Position numbers and translations under genes: made by a program
Assembly (NCBI RefSeq): GCF_001440415.1
Contig: NZ_LLYA01000162.1
Coordinates: 1-64,000, forward strand
Length of the DNA: 64,000 bases
Origin: Bradyrhizobium retamae
GTDB taxonomy: Bacteria; Pseudomonadota; Alphaproteobacteria; Rhizobiales; Xanthobacteraceae
Reading direction: 5' to 3'
Shown: positions 54,027 through 63,357 of the stretch, piece after piece
Layout of the letters: each line of letters begins with the position of its first letter
Position numbering within the stretch: the first letter of the stretch is position 1
The notes under the pieces: model-generated
What the model was told of the DNA's origin: nothing
Databases searched by the model: none
The model's input: the letters and a program-made list of their open reading frames with translations, nothing else

Positions 54027-55051
54027 CGTTCACCGTCCACGTCGCCGAAAGCGAGCTGTCCTTTCCATGCGAACCGCGCGAGTTCGTGCTCGACGCCGCC
54101 GAGCGCGCCGGCTATTCGATGCCCTCGTCCTGCCGCAAGGGTGTCTGCAACACCTGCGAGGCCGTGCTGCTCTCCGGCGAAGTCGAGCAGCGCGGCAGGG
54201 GCCGGCGAACGGCGCGAGACGGCTCGGCATTGGTGTGCCGAGCCCAGCCACGTGCCGACCTGACCATCCGCCCCAAGCGCTTTGAACGGATCGATATCTT
54301 TCGCCGCAAGACCATCACGGCGACCGTGTACAGGCTCGCCCGGCCTGCGCCTGATGTGACCATCCTGACGTTGCGCTTTCCGATCGGCCTGCGAGCGCCG
54401 TTCAAGGCTGGTCAGTATCTGCAGGTCGTCATGGAAGACGGCGATCGCCGGAATTTCTCGATGGCGAATGCGTCGCGCCACAATGACGGCGCGGAATTGC
54501 ACATCCGGCATGTTCCGAACGGAAAGTTCTCGGAGAAAATCCTTTCGGGATTGGCGGCCGGCGACCGATTGCAGGTCGAAATCCCTCATGGCGACTTCCA
54601 TCTGCGCGTGTCGCCGCGGCCCGTCATCCTGCTCGCCAGCGGCACCGGATTCGCGCCGATCAAGTCGATCGTCGAGACGGCGATTCACGCAGGCAATGAC
54701 CGCGCGATGCATCTCTATTGGGGCGCGCGCACGCGCGAAGATATCTATCTGTTTGATCTTGCCGCAAACTGGCAGCGGCGGCTGCACTGGTTCTCGTTCA
54801 CGCCAGTGCTTTCAGACGCAGCGTCATGGCCGGGCCGCGCCGGGCTCGTCCACAATGCAGTCCGCGAAGACCACACGGATCTGTCGGGGGTGCAGGTCTA
54901 TGCCTGCGGCAATCCAAAAATGGTTGACGCTGCGCAGCGCGGCTTTACGGCAGATCACGGCTTGCCCGAAGCCGAGTTTTTTGCCGATGCCTTCGTCGAT
55001 TCGGGACCATCCGCTTCATACGATCCTCAACCGGTATCGATCCAATCATGA
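54023..55051 (+). CDS. tphA1: Dioxygenase reductase (2Fe-2S ferredoxin plus FAD/NAD domains)
   Basis: A 342-residue reductase. The N-terminal plant-type ferredoxin binds its cluster through Cys37, Cys42, Cys45 and Cys72 (SCRKGVCNTC ... LVCRA). The FAD domain carries RNFSMANAS and the NAD domain GTGFAPIKSIVE and VYACGNPKMVD. It feeds electrons to the oxygenase. The ATG overlaps the tphB stop (ATGA) and its own stop overlaps tphC in the same way. It might also serve the Rieske ferredoxin of the neighbouring block, which lacks a reductase. Confidence 0.92.
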   Translation: MTFTVHVAESELSFPCEPREFVLDAAERAGYSMPSSCRKGVCNTCEAVLLSGEVEQRGRGRRTARDGSALVCRAQPRADLTIRPKRFERIDIFRRKTITATVYRLARPAPDVTILTLRFPIGLRAPFKAGQYLQVVMEDGDRRNFSMANASRHNDGAELHIRHVPNGKFSEKILSGLAAGDRLQVEIPHGDFHLRVSPRPVILLASGTGFAPIKSIVETAIHAGNDRAMHLYWGARTREDIYLFDLAANWQRRLHWFSFTPVLSDAASWPGRAGLVHNAVREDHTDLSGVQVYACGNPKMVDAAQRGFTADHGLPEAEFFADAFVDSGPSASYDPQPVSIQS

Positions 55052-56034
55052 GAACAGCAACATCGCTCTTTTTCTCGGTCGCCATCACTGCAATCCCACT
55101 GCTATGCGCCATCGATGGCCGCGCTGACGACGCCGCGAATTATCCCTCGCAAACCATCAAGATCATCGTGCCATTTCCGGCCGGAGGCACCGCCGATATC
55201 CTGCCGAGATTTGTGGCCGAGAGGCTGCGTCAGAAATGGAATCAACCTGTCATCATCGAGAATCGATCGGGCGCCGGTGGCAATATCGGCGCCGAGGCGG
55301 TCGCAAGCAGTGTCGCGGATGGCTATACGCTGCTGGCAAGTCCTCCCGGTCCGATCGTGATCAACGAGAACCTCTACAAGAAGCTATCATACCGGCCCGC
55401 AGATCTGATGCCGATCATTGTGCTCGGAACGGCGCCGAACGTGCTCGACGTGCGGCCAAACTTCCCAGCAAGGACCGTGCAAGAACTGATCGCCTATGCC
55501 AAGGCAAATCCGGGCAAGGTTACATTTGCCTCTCAAGGCAATGGATCAACGTCTCATCTGACAAGCATTCTGTTTCAGAAACTTACGGGCACCCAGATGG
55601 TGCACATCCCTTATCGCGGGACGGCGCCTGCCCTGCAGGACGTCATGGGCGAAACCGTCGATCTGTTCTTTGACAATCTCGGCTCATCAATGAGCCTGCA
55701 CCAGAGCGGAAAGCTTCGCATACTCGGCGTCTGCGGCGCCGAGCGCTCGTCTTCGCTTCCCGACATTCCGACCGTCCGCGAAGACGGCGTGAGCGAATTT
55801 TCTTCTGTGACATGGTTTGCGTTGGTAGCCCCCGGCAAGACTCCGCCAGCCATACTTGCAAAACTCAATTTTGCCATCACCGAAATTTTGAAAGAGCCCG
55901 ATATCCAGCACCAATTTGCGAAGCTCGGGGTCACCCCCGCCCCCATGGACATTCCAGCAACAGCCCGGTTCATCGATGCCGAACGCGCGAGATGGGGCGG
56001 AATCATCAAATCCGCCGATATCACGCTCGAGTAA
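55048..56034 (+). CDS. tphC: Tripartite tricarboxylate-type binding protein (TphC-like, Bug family)
   Basis: A 328-residue periplasmic receptor. The signal peptide is MRTATSLFFSVAITAIPLLC, and the mature part begins YPSQTIKIIVPFPAGGTADI, the hallmark of the Bug family, followed by NRSGAGGNIGAEAVA and FASQGNGSTSHLT. In Comamonas the TphC homologue delivers terephthalate to a TctAB-type permease encoded elsewhere; here too no permease lies nearby. It is the last gene of the operon. Confidence 0.9.
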   Translation: MRTATSLFFSVAITAIPLLCAIDGRADDAANYPSQTIKIIVPFPAGGTADILPRFVAERLRQKWNQPVIIENRSGAGGNIGAEAVASSVADGYTLLASPPGPIVINENLYKKLSYRPADLMPIIVLGTAPNVLDVRPNFPARTVQELIAYAKANPGKVTFASQGNGSTSHLTSILFQKLTGTQMVHIPYRGTAPALQDVMGETVDLFFDNLGSSMSLHQSGKLRILGVCGAERSSSLPDIPTVREDGVSEFSSVTWFALVAPGKTPPAILAKLNFAITEILKEPDIQHQFAKLGVTPAPMDIPATARFIDAERARWGGIIKSADITLE

Positions 56035-56727
56035 GGCAGCAATGCGGGTCGTGGCTGGGACCGTCAGCATCATCTTGCTAGCAGCGGGGTTGACCCGCAT
56101 AGTCGTGCAACGACCCGAACTCGGCCTACTTGATCGGGACGAAATTTGTGACGTTTCCGGATCCAAGGTGAATCTTTTCGTGCATGGGCCTCATTTCCAT
56201 CGATGCCGGCTCAGCTGACACTTCACGCATGGTGCCCAGATCACGGTCGTGGAGCGAGCGGACCATCGAGGTCTGGCGTCGACGAGAGGCGGTTCCTCGG
56301 CCTGTTCTGGAGAAAACAAACGGTGACGAAACTGGCCGGCGGCCGTTTGCCGAGTAGGAGGCCAAAAGTCTAGTCCGCATTCAGTCGCTGTATCGGCAAT
56401 CAATGCCGTCGCGTCCTGCACACTTGCCTTGATTTACGAATGGCAAAGAGGTCCGTCGCAGCTGTATTCCCCGCTGCTATGGAAACTATACTTCCCGGTT
56501 ATTAGAAAATTTCGTCCCGCGCGGCGATCATTGGCTGCCACTGTCGCAGATTTCATCGAGTAACGCCCAGCGCAACCTCAGTCCGAATCCAACGACTCCG
56601 CGCACCGACGAGGACGCGCTATCTCCCCGAATATACCGCATCGGGCAACTTGATTCTGCCGAAGAAACTTCAATGTGTGGGCGTTCGTCGGCTAACCGCT
56701 CACTCCCAACGCGTTCAAGAGGGATCC
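56035..56727. other. Spacer with no supported gene
   Basis: Short frames on both strands show no family resemblance. I see no clear terminator after tphC and no strong promoter before the ferredoxin-like gene at 56728. Confidence 0.5.
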
Positions 56728-57183
56728 ATGGCTTTCACGTTAAAGATCAACGGCACACCCCGTAAGGTCGATGTCGACGGCGACATCCCGCTTTTGTGGG
56801 TGCTGCGCGACGTGCTCGGCATGACCGGGACCAAGTTCGGCTGCGGCCAGGCACTGTGCGGCGCCTGCACCGTGCATCTTGGCGGCCAGCCGGTCCGGTC
56901 CTGCCAGACGCCGGTCGACAGTGTCGGCGACAATGTGATCACCACGATCGAGGCGATCGGCCGGACGCCGCAGGGCGCGGCCTTGCAGAAGGCATGGCTG
57001 GAACTGGAGGTGGTGCAGTGCGGCTACTGCCAGTCCGGCCAGATCATGTCGGCGGCGGCGCTCCTGAAGGAGACGCCGAAGCCGACCGATGATGACATCG
57101 ACGCCGCCATGTCGGGCAATGTCTGCCGATGCGGCACCTATCACCGCATCCGCGCCGCGATCAAGCATGCTGCAGGAGTTTGA
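56728..57183 (+). CDS. 2Fe-2S subunit of a molybdenum hydroxylase (isoquinoline 1-oxidoreductase alpha-like)
   Basis: A 151-residue iron-sulfur subunit. The plant-type cluster is bound by Cys39, Cys44, Cys47 and Cys59 (FGCGQALCGACTVHL ... SC); the second cluster by Cys98, Cys101, Cys133 and Cys135 (CGYC ... CRC). This two-cluster layout is typical of the xanthine oxidase family small subunit. It passes electrons from the Mo subunit that follows. The chosen ATG at 56728 matches the family start; its stop is five bases from the next start codon. Confidence 0.92.
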   Translation: MAFTLKINGTPRKVDVDGDIPLLWVLRDVLGMTGTKFGCGQALCGACTVHLGGQPVRSCQTPVDSVGDNVITTIEAIGRTPQGAALQKAWLELEVVQCGYCQSGQIMSAAALLKETPKPTDDDIDAAMSGNVCRCGTYHRIRAAIKHAAGV

Positions 57184-57187
57184 AATC

Positions 57188-59395
57188 ATGGATGAGCTTG
57201 TTCTGAAAGAGCAGATTGTCGATGAAACAGCGATGTCGCGGCGCGCCCTTTTTCAGGGCACGGGTTTGCTGCTTGGTTTTGCGCTGACCGGTGCAAGAAC
57301 GGAGTCCGTCTTCGCGGCGCCTGCTTCGCAGGTGGTCGAAAACGAGGTCACGGGTACTTTCGCGCCGAACGGATTTATACGGATCAATTCAACCGGCGCC
57401 GTGACCCTGGTCATGCCGATGGTCGAGATGGGACAGGGGGTTTACACGTCGCTCTCAATGCTTCTCGCTGAAGAACTGGAGGTGAAACTTGACCAGATTC
57501 AGGTTCAGCATGCGCCGCCAAATCATGCGCTTTACGCCAACTCGATCATAGGCATTCAAAATACAGGTGGTTCCGCCTCTGTCCGCGCCTTCTGGACACC
57601 GCTGCGTTTGGCGGGGGCCATCGGTCGTAATCTGCTGATTGCGGCGGCCGCAAAGCGTTGGAAAGTCGATCCAGCGACGTGCCGCGCCAAGGATGGCGTC
57701 GTGTTCGACGCGTCGGGCTCGAAGCATCTGAGCTACGGCGAACTTGCGGAGGCTGCGGCGAAATTGCCTGTGCCGCCTGCAACAAACGTCAAATTGAAGG
57801 ATCCGAAGGATTTCACCCTGATCGGCACGCGTGCCAAGCGCGTGGATTCATCGATAAAGATCGACGGGAGCGCGCTCTACGGCATCGATACGCGACAGCC
57901 GGGTATGAAGGTCGCCGCAGTTGCTATCTCGCCTGTGCTCGGTGGCAAAGCGAAAACGGTGGACCAGAAGGCCGCGCTGGCGGTGAAGGGCGTCCGGCAG
58001 GTGGTCAATATCGATGAAGCTGTTGCCGTGGTGGCGGATCACACGGGTGCGGCGAAGAAGGGGCTCGAGGCCGCCGCCATCACGTGGGACGACGGGCCGA
58101 ACGGCAAGGTCAGCAACGCCGATATCGTCAAGCAATTGGAGGAGGAATCCAGAAAACCGGGCGCTGTCGCCTGTAACGTCGGAGATGTTGGGAAGGCACT
58201 TGCGGAGGCAACGCAACGGGTTGACGCGATCTATCAGGTGCCTTTCCTGGCCCATGCGGCGATGGAGCCGATGAACTGCACCGTTCGTCTGCAGAAGGAT
58301 CGTTGCGACATTTGGGTCGGGACACAGGCGCCTACGATCACGCAGTCTCAGGTGGCCGAACTCACCGGGCTGCCGAAGGATGCGATCAAAATTCACAATC
58401 ATCTGATTGGCGGTGGCTTCGGCCGAAGGCTGGAAGCTGATGGCACGATCCTCGCCGTCAAGATCGCCAAGCACGTCGACGGCCCGGTGAAGGTGATCTG
58501 GAGCCGCGAGGAAGACATCCAGCATGATATGTATCGGCCGTACTATCTCGATCGGCTGTCGGCCGGACTTGATGCCGCGGGCAAGCCGGTTGCCTGGACG
58601 CATCGGATCGCCGGCTCCTCAGTCATGGCTCGCTATTATCCGCCTTACGTCAAGGACGGATTGGACCCCGATGCCGTAGAAGCGGCGGCCGCGCCGCCCT
58701 ATGCACTGCCCAATATCCACGTCGACTTTGTCCGGGTCGAGCCCCCTGGTATCCGGACGTCTTGGTGGCGCGGCGTCGGACCGACCCACAATGTTTTTGT
58801 GGTCGAAAGCTTCATAGATGAGCTTGCTCATGCCGCGAAGCAGGATCCTGTCGCTTATCGCAAGGGATTGCTTGGCCATAATCCGCGAGCGCTTGCTGTT
58901 CTGTCGCTTGCTGCGGAAAAAGCGGGGTGGGGATCACCACTTCCCGCGCGGCATGGCCGCGGGATTTCGGTACAATTCGCATACGGAAGCTACACGTCGC
59001 AAGTCGCCGAGGTCGAAGTCGCGGCCGATGGCTCTGTCAAAGTCAAGCGGATCGTCTGTGCGATTGATTGCGGCATGTACGTCAATCCCGATACGATCGA
59101 AGCGCAGGTTCAGGGTGGAACGCTTTTCGGGCTGACCGCCGCGCTCCATGGCTCGATCACTTTCAAGGATGGACGCGTCGAGCAGAGCAATTTCGACACC
59201 TATCTGCCGATGCGTATCGACGAGGTGCCGGTAGTGGAGACGCATTTGATCAAGAACGCAGAAGCTCCGGGTGGCGTTGGTGAAGCTCCGACAGCCATTG
59301 TCAGTGCTGCAGTGACCAATGCGATCTTCGCCGCGACCGGCAAGCGTGTGCGCAGCCTGCCGATCGATACAAATTCGCTGAAGTCGTCGTCTTAG
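57188..59395 (+). CDS. Molybdopterin-binding subunit (isoquinoline 1-oxidoreductase beta-like)
   Basis: A 735-residue catalytic subunit. A twin-arginine-like signal (SRRALFQGTGLLLGFALTGA, residues 17-36) implies export with the folded cofactor. Mo-pterin contacts are in GQGVYTSLSMLLAEEL and GGGFGRRLEADG, and the catalytic glutamate is expected in GGVGEAPTAIVSAA near the C-terminus. The start at 57188 lies directly before the signal. With the upstream 2Fe-2S protein it forms an aldehyde- or N-heterocycle-oxidising dehydrogenase. No cytochrome subunit gene is next to it. Confidence 0.9.
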   Translation: MDELVLKEQIVDETAMSRRALFQGTGLLLGFALTGARTESVFAAPASQVVENEVTGTFAPNGFIRINSTGAVTLVMPMVEMGQGVYTSLSMLLAEELEVKLDQIQVQHAPPNHALYANSIIGIQNTGGSASVRAFWTPLRLAGAIGRNLLIAAAAKRWKVDPATCRAKDGVVFDASGSKHLSYGELAEAAAKLPVPPATNVKLKDPKDFTLIGTRAKRVDSSIKIDGSALYGIDTRQPGMKVAAVAISPVLGGKAKTVDQKAALAVKGVRQVVNIDEAVAVVADHTGAAKKGLEAAAITWDDGPNGKVSNADIVKQLEEESRKPGAVACNVGDVGKALAEATQRVDAIYQVPFLAHAAMEPMNCTVRLQKDRCDIWVGTQAPTITQSQVAELTGLPKDAIKIHNHLIGGGFGRRLEADGTILAVKIAKHVDGPVKVIWSREEDIQHDMYRPYYLDRLSAGLDAAGKPVAWTHRIAGSSVMARYYPPYVKDGLDPDAVEAAAAPPYALPNIHVDFVRVEPPGIRTSWWRGVGPTHNVFVVESFIDELAHAAKQDPVAYRKGLLGHNPRALAVLSLAAEKAGWGSPLPARHGRGISVQFAYGSYTSQVAEVEVAADGSVKVKRIVCAIDCGMYVNPDTIEAQVQGGTLFGLTAALHGSITFKDGRVEQSNFDTYLPMRIDEVPVVETHLIKNAEAPGGVGEAPTAIVSAAVTNAIFAATGKRVRSLPIDTNSLKSSS

Positions 59396-59402
59396 TCCTT
59401 TC

Positions 59403-59442
59403 CCGTCATCCCGCGCGCGTCGCAGCGCGCACGGGATGACGG
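59403..59442 (+). terminator. Long GC-rich hairpin after the molybdenum dehydrogenase genes
   Basis: CCGTCATCCCG (59403-59413) pairs perfectly with CGGGATGACGG (59432-59442), with a further GC-rich inner stem. It begins eight bases after the stop codon. It may be a terminator or a short palindromic repeat element. Confidence 0.7.
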
Positions 59443-59454
59443 TCCGGGACTAAA

Positions 59455-59565
59455 GTCACCGAGCATAACGACTATGGGAGCGTTCGCGTTCTCCGCTCGG
59501 AAGAAATCACCTCTCAAAAGGACGCCGTCTCGGGTTGCAAGCTCGATCCGCTTCGCAGCTGTCAT
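59455..59565 (-). pseudogene. 5' fragment of an alpha/beta hydrolase gene
   Basis: On the minus strand from 59565 the frame reads MTAAKRIELATRDGVLLRGD then FFRAENANAPIVVML, the usual beginning of a dienelactone hydrolase-like alpha/beta hydrolase, and then leaves the family at the hairpin. Nucleophile elbow and histidine parts are missing. Confidence 0.45.
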
Positions 59566-59754
59566 GTGGGCTCGCCAGGTAGTGCCGGCAACCGAACTGC
59601 GGCCTGGTCCGTTCAGGGGCCTAATTTCGTCGAATGGCAAGAGACGAAGTTCAGTGGTACGAACGAGTATGGCGACGCCCTCGCTGATCCTTGGAGAACA
59701 GGCTTCGGAGCACTATCGGCGCCGGTAGCCAGGCAGTAAAGGGCCACTACAGTC

Positions 59755-60768
59755 ATGCGGAGCAATTCGAAAGCGGTTCCAACGCGGGCTCTCGTCGGGC
59801 AGAACGTTTCGCTGCTCGCGGGTTCCACTGTCAAATTGTCTACAACAGACCTCAACAACTTGATGCAGGCGCTCGACATCGATGTCATCGCGCTGACTGA
59901 GCTTCTGGTGCCGCACGGCCATCGAGTCGAAATGGGAATGATTGACGCACCCGGGATCCACTACAACTTGAGTGGCGTGGGACGCATATCGATCAACGGC
60001 GGACCAACGATGCCGTTGAGCCCTCATTTGCTCATCATCGTGCCGCCAAACACTCCGTTCACGATCGAGGTTGACGGTGGAAGTGGCCCACCGAAGCTCA
60101 TTTCGAGAGACTGCTGGACTCGTCAAGACGGCATCCTCCGCGTCGCGGTGCCGAACGAGCAACCCGAAATCGTTCAGATATGCGGCTTTTTTAACGCATC
60201 CTTTGGTCAGTCTGTGAGGCTGTTCGGAGAACTCCGCGAACCGGTGATCGAGCAGTTCGAGCCGGCGGACAAGATCGATCTGAAGCTTCGCGAGGCTATG
60301 GACGAGCTGCTACAGCAAGAGGTCGGCGTTGGAGCCATGACAGCGTCTCTGCTCAAGCAAATCGTTGTCTCATTGGTGCGACGGTCCCTCAGGTCATCCC
60401 AGCGGTGGACTGAGCGATTCTCGATACTTGCCGACAGGCAGGTCACCCGTGCTTTTGCAGATATGGTGGCGCGGCCAGGAGCCGCCCATTCAGTTCAAAG
60501 CTTGGCACACAGTGCAGGATTGAGCCGTTCGGCGTTCATGGCGCGATTCTCGGACATCTTTGGACAATCCCCGATGGTCATCTTGCGAGACTTGAGAATG
60601 CGCCAGGCTGCGATCGATTTGACGACAACGACGATGTCGATCGACGTCGTTGCTCATAATGCGGGGTACGAGAGCCGTTCAAGTTTTGTGCGAGCTTTTC
60701 GAAAGGCGTACGGTCGAGATCCAAGCGACTATCGGCGGATGGCCAAGGAGGGCAAAGCCGAAGGGTAA
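59755..60768 (+). CDS. AraC-family transcriptional regulator (cupin sensor)
   Basis: A 337-residue regulator with an N-terminal cupin-like ligand domain (about residues 30-220) and a C-terminal AraC DNA-binding pair of helix-turn-helix motifs (LAHSAGLSRSAFMARFSDIF; HNAGYESRSSFVRAFRKAYG). It lies downstream of the molybdenum dehydrogenase genes on the same strand and may regulate them. The regions 59396-59754 hold a hairpin and a gene fragment only. Confidence 0.88.
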   Translation: MRSNSKAVPTRALVGQNVSLLAGSTVKLSTTDLNNLMQALDIDVIALTELLVPHGHRVEMGMIDAPGIHYNLSGVGRISINGGPTMPLSPHLLIIVPPNTPFTIEVDGGSGPPKLISRDCWTRQDGILRVAVPNEQPEIVQICGFFNASFGQSVRLFGELREPVIEQFEPADKIDLKLREAMDELLQQEVGVGAMTASLLKQIVVSLVRRSLRSSQRWTERFSILADRQVTRAFADMVARPGAAHSVQSLAHSAGLSRSAFMARFSDIFGQSPMVILRDLRMRQAAIDLTTTTMSIDVVAHNAGYESRSSFVRAFRKAYGRDPSDYRRMAKEGKAEG

Positions 60769-60773
60769 CCACC

Positions 60774-62048
60774 CTAAACGGAGTGCCTGACGGGTTGGAG
60801 GCGCGCAGCCAAAGCACGAGTTCCTTGTGTATCGAGGCTGCTCGCAACATTTCGCTTCAAGTTGACCGCAGCAAAGGCGTAGCCCCCAGAAGCACCATCA
60901 ACGAAGTGCACGTGATTAGCTTGCGTGGGTGATGGCACAAAGCACGTAAGATTTGCGGCCAACTGTCGATGCGTTCCAAAAAAGCATGCGCCTCGTCGCT
61001 GAGCCTCTTCCAAGCGTGCGTCTACGACGTCAGCGAGCTCAGATGAGCAGTCCACTGTCATACGTAGGCCGTCATCGAATTTTCGGTAGTCTGTATTCTC
61101 CACAAGCTCTCGTCGGAACCGATCTTCATGAAAGCCGCCAATAGGAATTTCCAGTAGGGCGCCCGCCCGCGCCAGAATGGCGCGCGAGCACTTCGCAGCC
61201 CAAACCGTAAAGGGCATCTTTCGGCTGCCTTTCTTGATGGCATGATCAAGATGGTCGGCCGTCAATGCGGGGAGCGGGCCTTCGGCAGGCAATGGATGTA
61301 GGCCAGGCTCATCTGCACGGAGCGTCCGCAGGAGCTCCTGTATGAGTTCCACGAATGAAGTCGGATCATCGCGCGGAACGACGATAAGAGACAAGATGAC
61401 GCCGTGCTTGGTACTGATCGGCGCAAATCGGCACGAAAGACCTGTGAGGTCGGCTGTTACTCCCATGGGCGCGCGCGGGACGGTGTAGCCGCCTTGCTTG
61501 AGTTTGCGCTCTGCCCAGGCAAGCCCTCCACCGGCAAACATCGCGTAGGTGACATTCGAAGAGGGCGCGAAGCGGGCTACCAGAACGTCCAAGTGCTGAG
61601 CGCGAATGTCCGCGATAGGAACGACTGCAATGCGCAACGTGAGGCCCAATGCGTCTTCAGCCTAAGCGGCGGTTTTTGCCAACGTATCCTTGACGATGGA
61701 CGAATAGGCGCTGGGCGCGGCGAAGCTCGCGCCATCTCCTCCGAACGTGGACGGAAACTGTAGATCGGGTAGTGCATTGCTGACGGCAGCAAGAACCGCT
61801 GCGCCGGCCGTATTCACCTCGCGGTACCGTCCTTGTTCAATAGCTTCGGTCGAATGGCTGACGTCCGTAACGGCGATGATCCAGTCATTAGGTAAAGGGC
61901 GATACCGATCTCGCCGCACTACGTCATCAAAAGAGTCGAAGGGCACAAGCGCCTGATAGAAGCGGTCGTCTTCGGCCTCTTGGTCAACCTTTATCGGGAA
62001 AAGACCGACTTCGAAGGCTGGTTCAGATCCATCCACCATCATTTGCAC
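60774..62048 (-). pseudogene. DUF3095-family gene interrupted by a nonsense codon
   Basis: Two adjacent open frames in the same phase give one 424-codon protein of the DUF3095 family. The N-terminal part has RYRPLPNDWIIAVTDVSHST, EQGRYREVNTAGAAVLAAVS and FGGDGASFAAP, resembling nucleotide cyclase cores; the second part has LRIAVVPIADIRAQHLDVLV and YAMFAGGGLAWAERKLK. A TAG at 61664-61662 sits where family members have TGG (TAA-W-A), so one base change truncates it at about 128 residues. The second part could be expressed only by reinitiation. Confidence 0.8.
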
Positions 62049-62622
62049 TCCCTTCGGTCGTCGTCGGAGTTCAGAGTGGGGCCACTACCTCAGCGACACA
62101 CACGCATCGAGCATGACGTAGCTCGCACTACCCATCGGCGCTATGCCACCGCGCCTATATCCACTATGCGCTTCTGCTCAAATAGCCATCCCGACGGACG
62201 ACTGGACGCATAATTCGGATTCGTGGCTAGCACGGCGCCGCTACGTCGCTCTGGCGGCGGACTGTGGAAGCAGTAACCCGAAGCGCTGGAAGGTGAACAT
62301 GCGCCTCAATACCGAGGAAGAAATCAGACGAGTGGATAGCGAATGGCATGACTCGATCGTCACACAGCGATCCTTGACGACATTGTCTACCCTTCAGCGT
62401 TCCTCGACTTTGAGCGGTTTTGTTCCGCGGGGCTTCCCTGTGGGCACCCCAATTGAATCCTTCACGGCATTAGGGAGCGGCGGTCGCCAAAATGCCAATC
62501 CAAGCGAACGAGTCTAACGTCAAAGCCCAAGAGGATTAACGTCTTCCCTGCCTTGAAGCACAGGATTTTTTGCGGGGAGCGTAGGCAGTCACCCGAGATT
62601 CGCGGGTGGCGTGCGCGCGGGT
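62049..62622. other. Spacer with no supported gene
   Basis: Only short chance frames are visible. No terminator or palindrome stands out between the DUF3095 remnant and dps. Confidence 0.5.
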
Positions 62623-63138
62623 TTAAGCTCTCCTGGTCGTCTCGAACAGGAACCATATGCGACGTTCCGTCTCGTCGATCCAGTTTTCGATCAGGCTGGC
62701 CGTGGCGACATCGCCATGTTCGTCGCAGACATTGTGGGTCTGCCGCATGCGCTGGGTGAGCGCAAAGTTATCTTCTTTCAGCTCGGCCAGCATGCCTTCA
62801 GGTGTAACGAAATCCGCATCATTGTCCTCAATATGCTTCACCCTGGCGATGTGGCCGATCGAGCGGATCGTTGTGCCGCCAATCTTGCGGGCTCTTTCGG
62901 CGATTTCGTCCGTCATCGCGAAGATCTGCTCGGCCTGCTCGTCGAGAAGGAGGTGATAATCCCGGAAATGCGGGCCTGATATGTGCCAATGGAAGTTCTT
63001 GGTCTTGACGTAAAGCGCGAATACGTCCGCCAGAAGCACAGTAAGGGCGGCCGAAATATCCTTGGCGGCATTGGAGCCGAGATTGCTCGGCGTGTCGAGC
63101 GGTGCCTCGCGGCGCTTTCTCGCGTCTTCTATATTCAT
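62623..63138 (-). CDS. dps: Dps-family DNA-protecting ferritin
   Basis: A 171-residue Dps protein that forms a 12-mer, stores iron and shields DNA. The ferroxidase ligands lie in KNFHWHISGPHFRDYHLLLD, and the C-terminal helix carries SLIENWIDETERRIWFLFET. GAAGGAGGGAT precedes the ATG at 63138; an upstream in-frame start at 63198 lacks such a site. It is transcribed alone. Confidence 0.93.
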   Translation of the reverse strand: MNIEDARKRREAPLDTPSNLGSNAAKDISAALTVLLADVFALYVKTKNFHWHISGPHFRDYHLLLDEQAEQIFAMTDEIAERARKIGGTTIRSIGHIARVKHIEDNDADFVTPEGMLAELKEDNFALTQRMRQTHNVCDEHGDVATASLIENWIDETERRIWFLFETTRRA

Positions 63139-63357
63139 TTTGATCCCTCCTTCAGGGTTGATGAGTCTTGCTGTTAGCCTGGCGATGGCTCTGAACAAGC
63201 AATCTTGCGAAACTGTTCACCGAGTGGCAGCGGGTCACGATCACGAACAGCCCCCGCCTACTCCTTATGACAAGAGCATAGACACCTCCCGCGCCGCTTC
63301 CCGGCGGGTGTGGGCAGGAGACCGGCCATCGCTGTCGCCGGCTCGCGCCAGAACTCC

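Noticed and set aside
56126..56380. A minus-strand frame ending in GSGNVTNFVPIK
   Set aside because: The tail looks protein-like but no family could be named and the upstream part is random; not enough to call a gene remnant.
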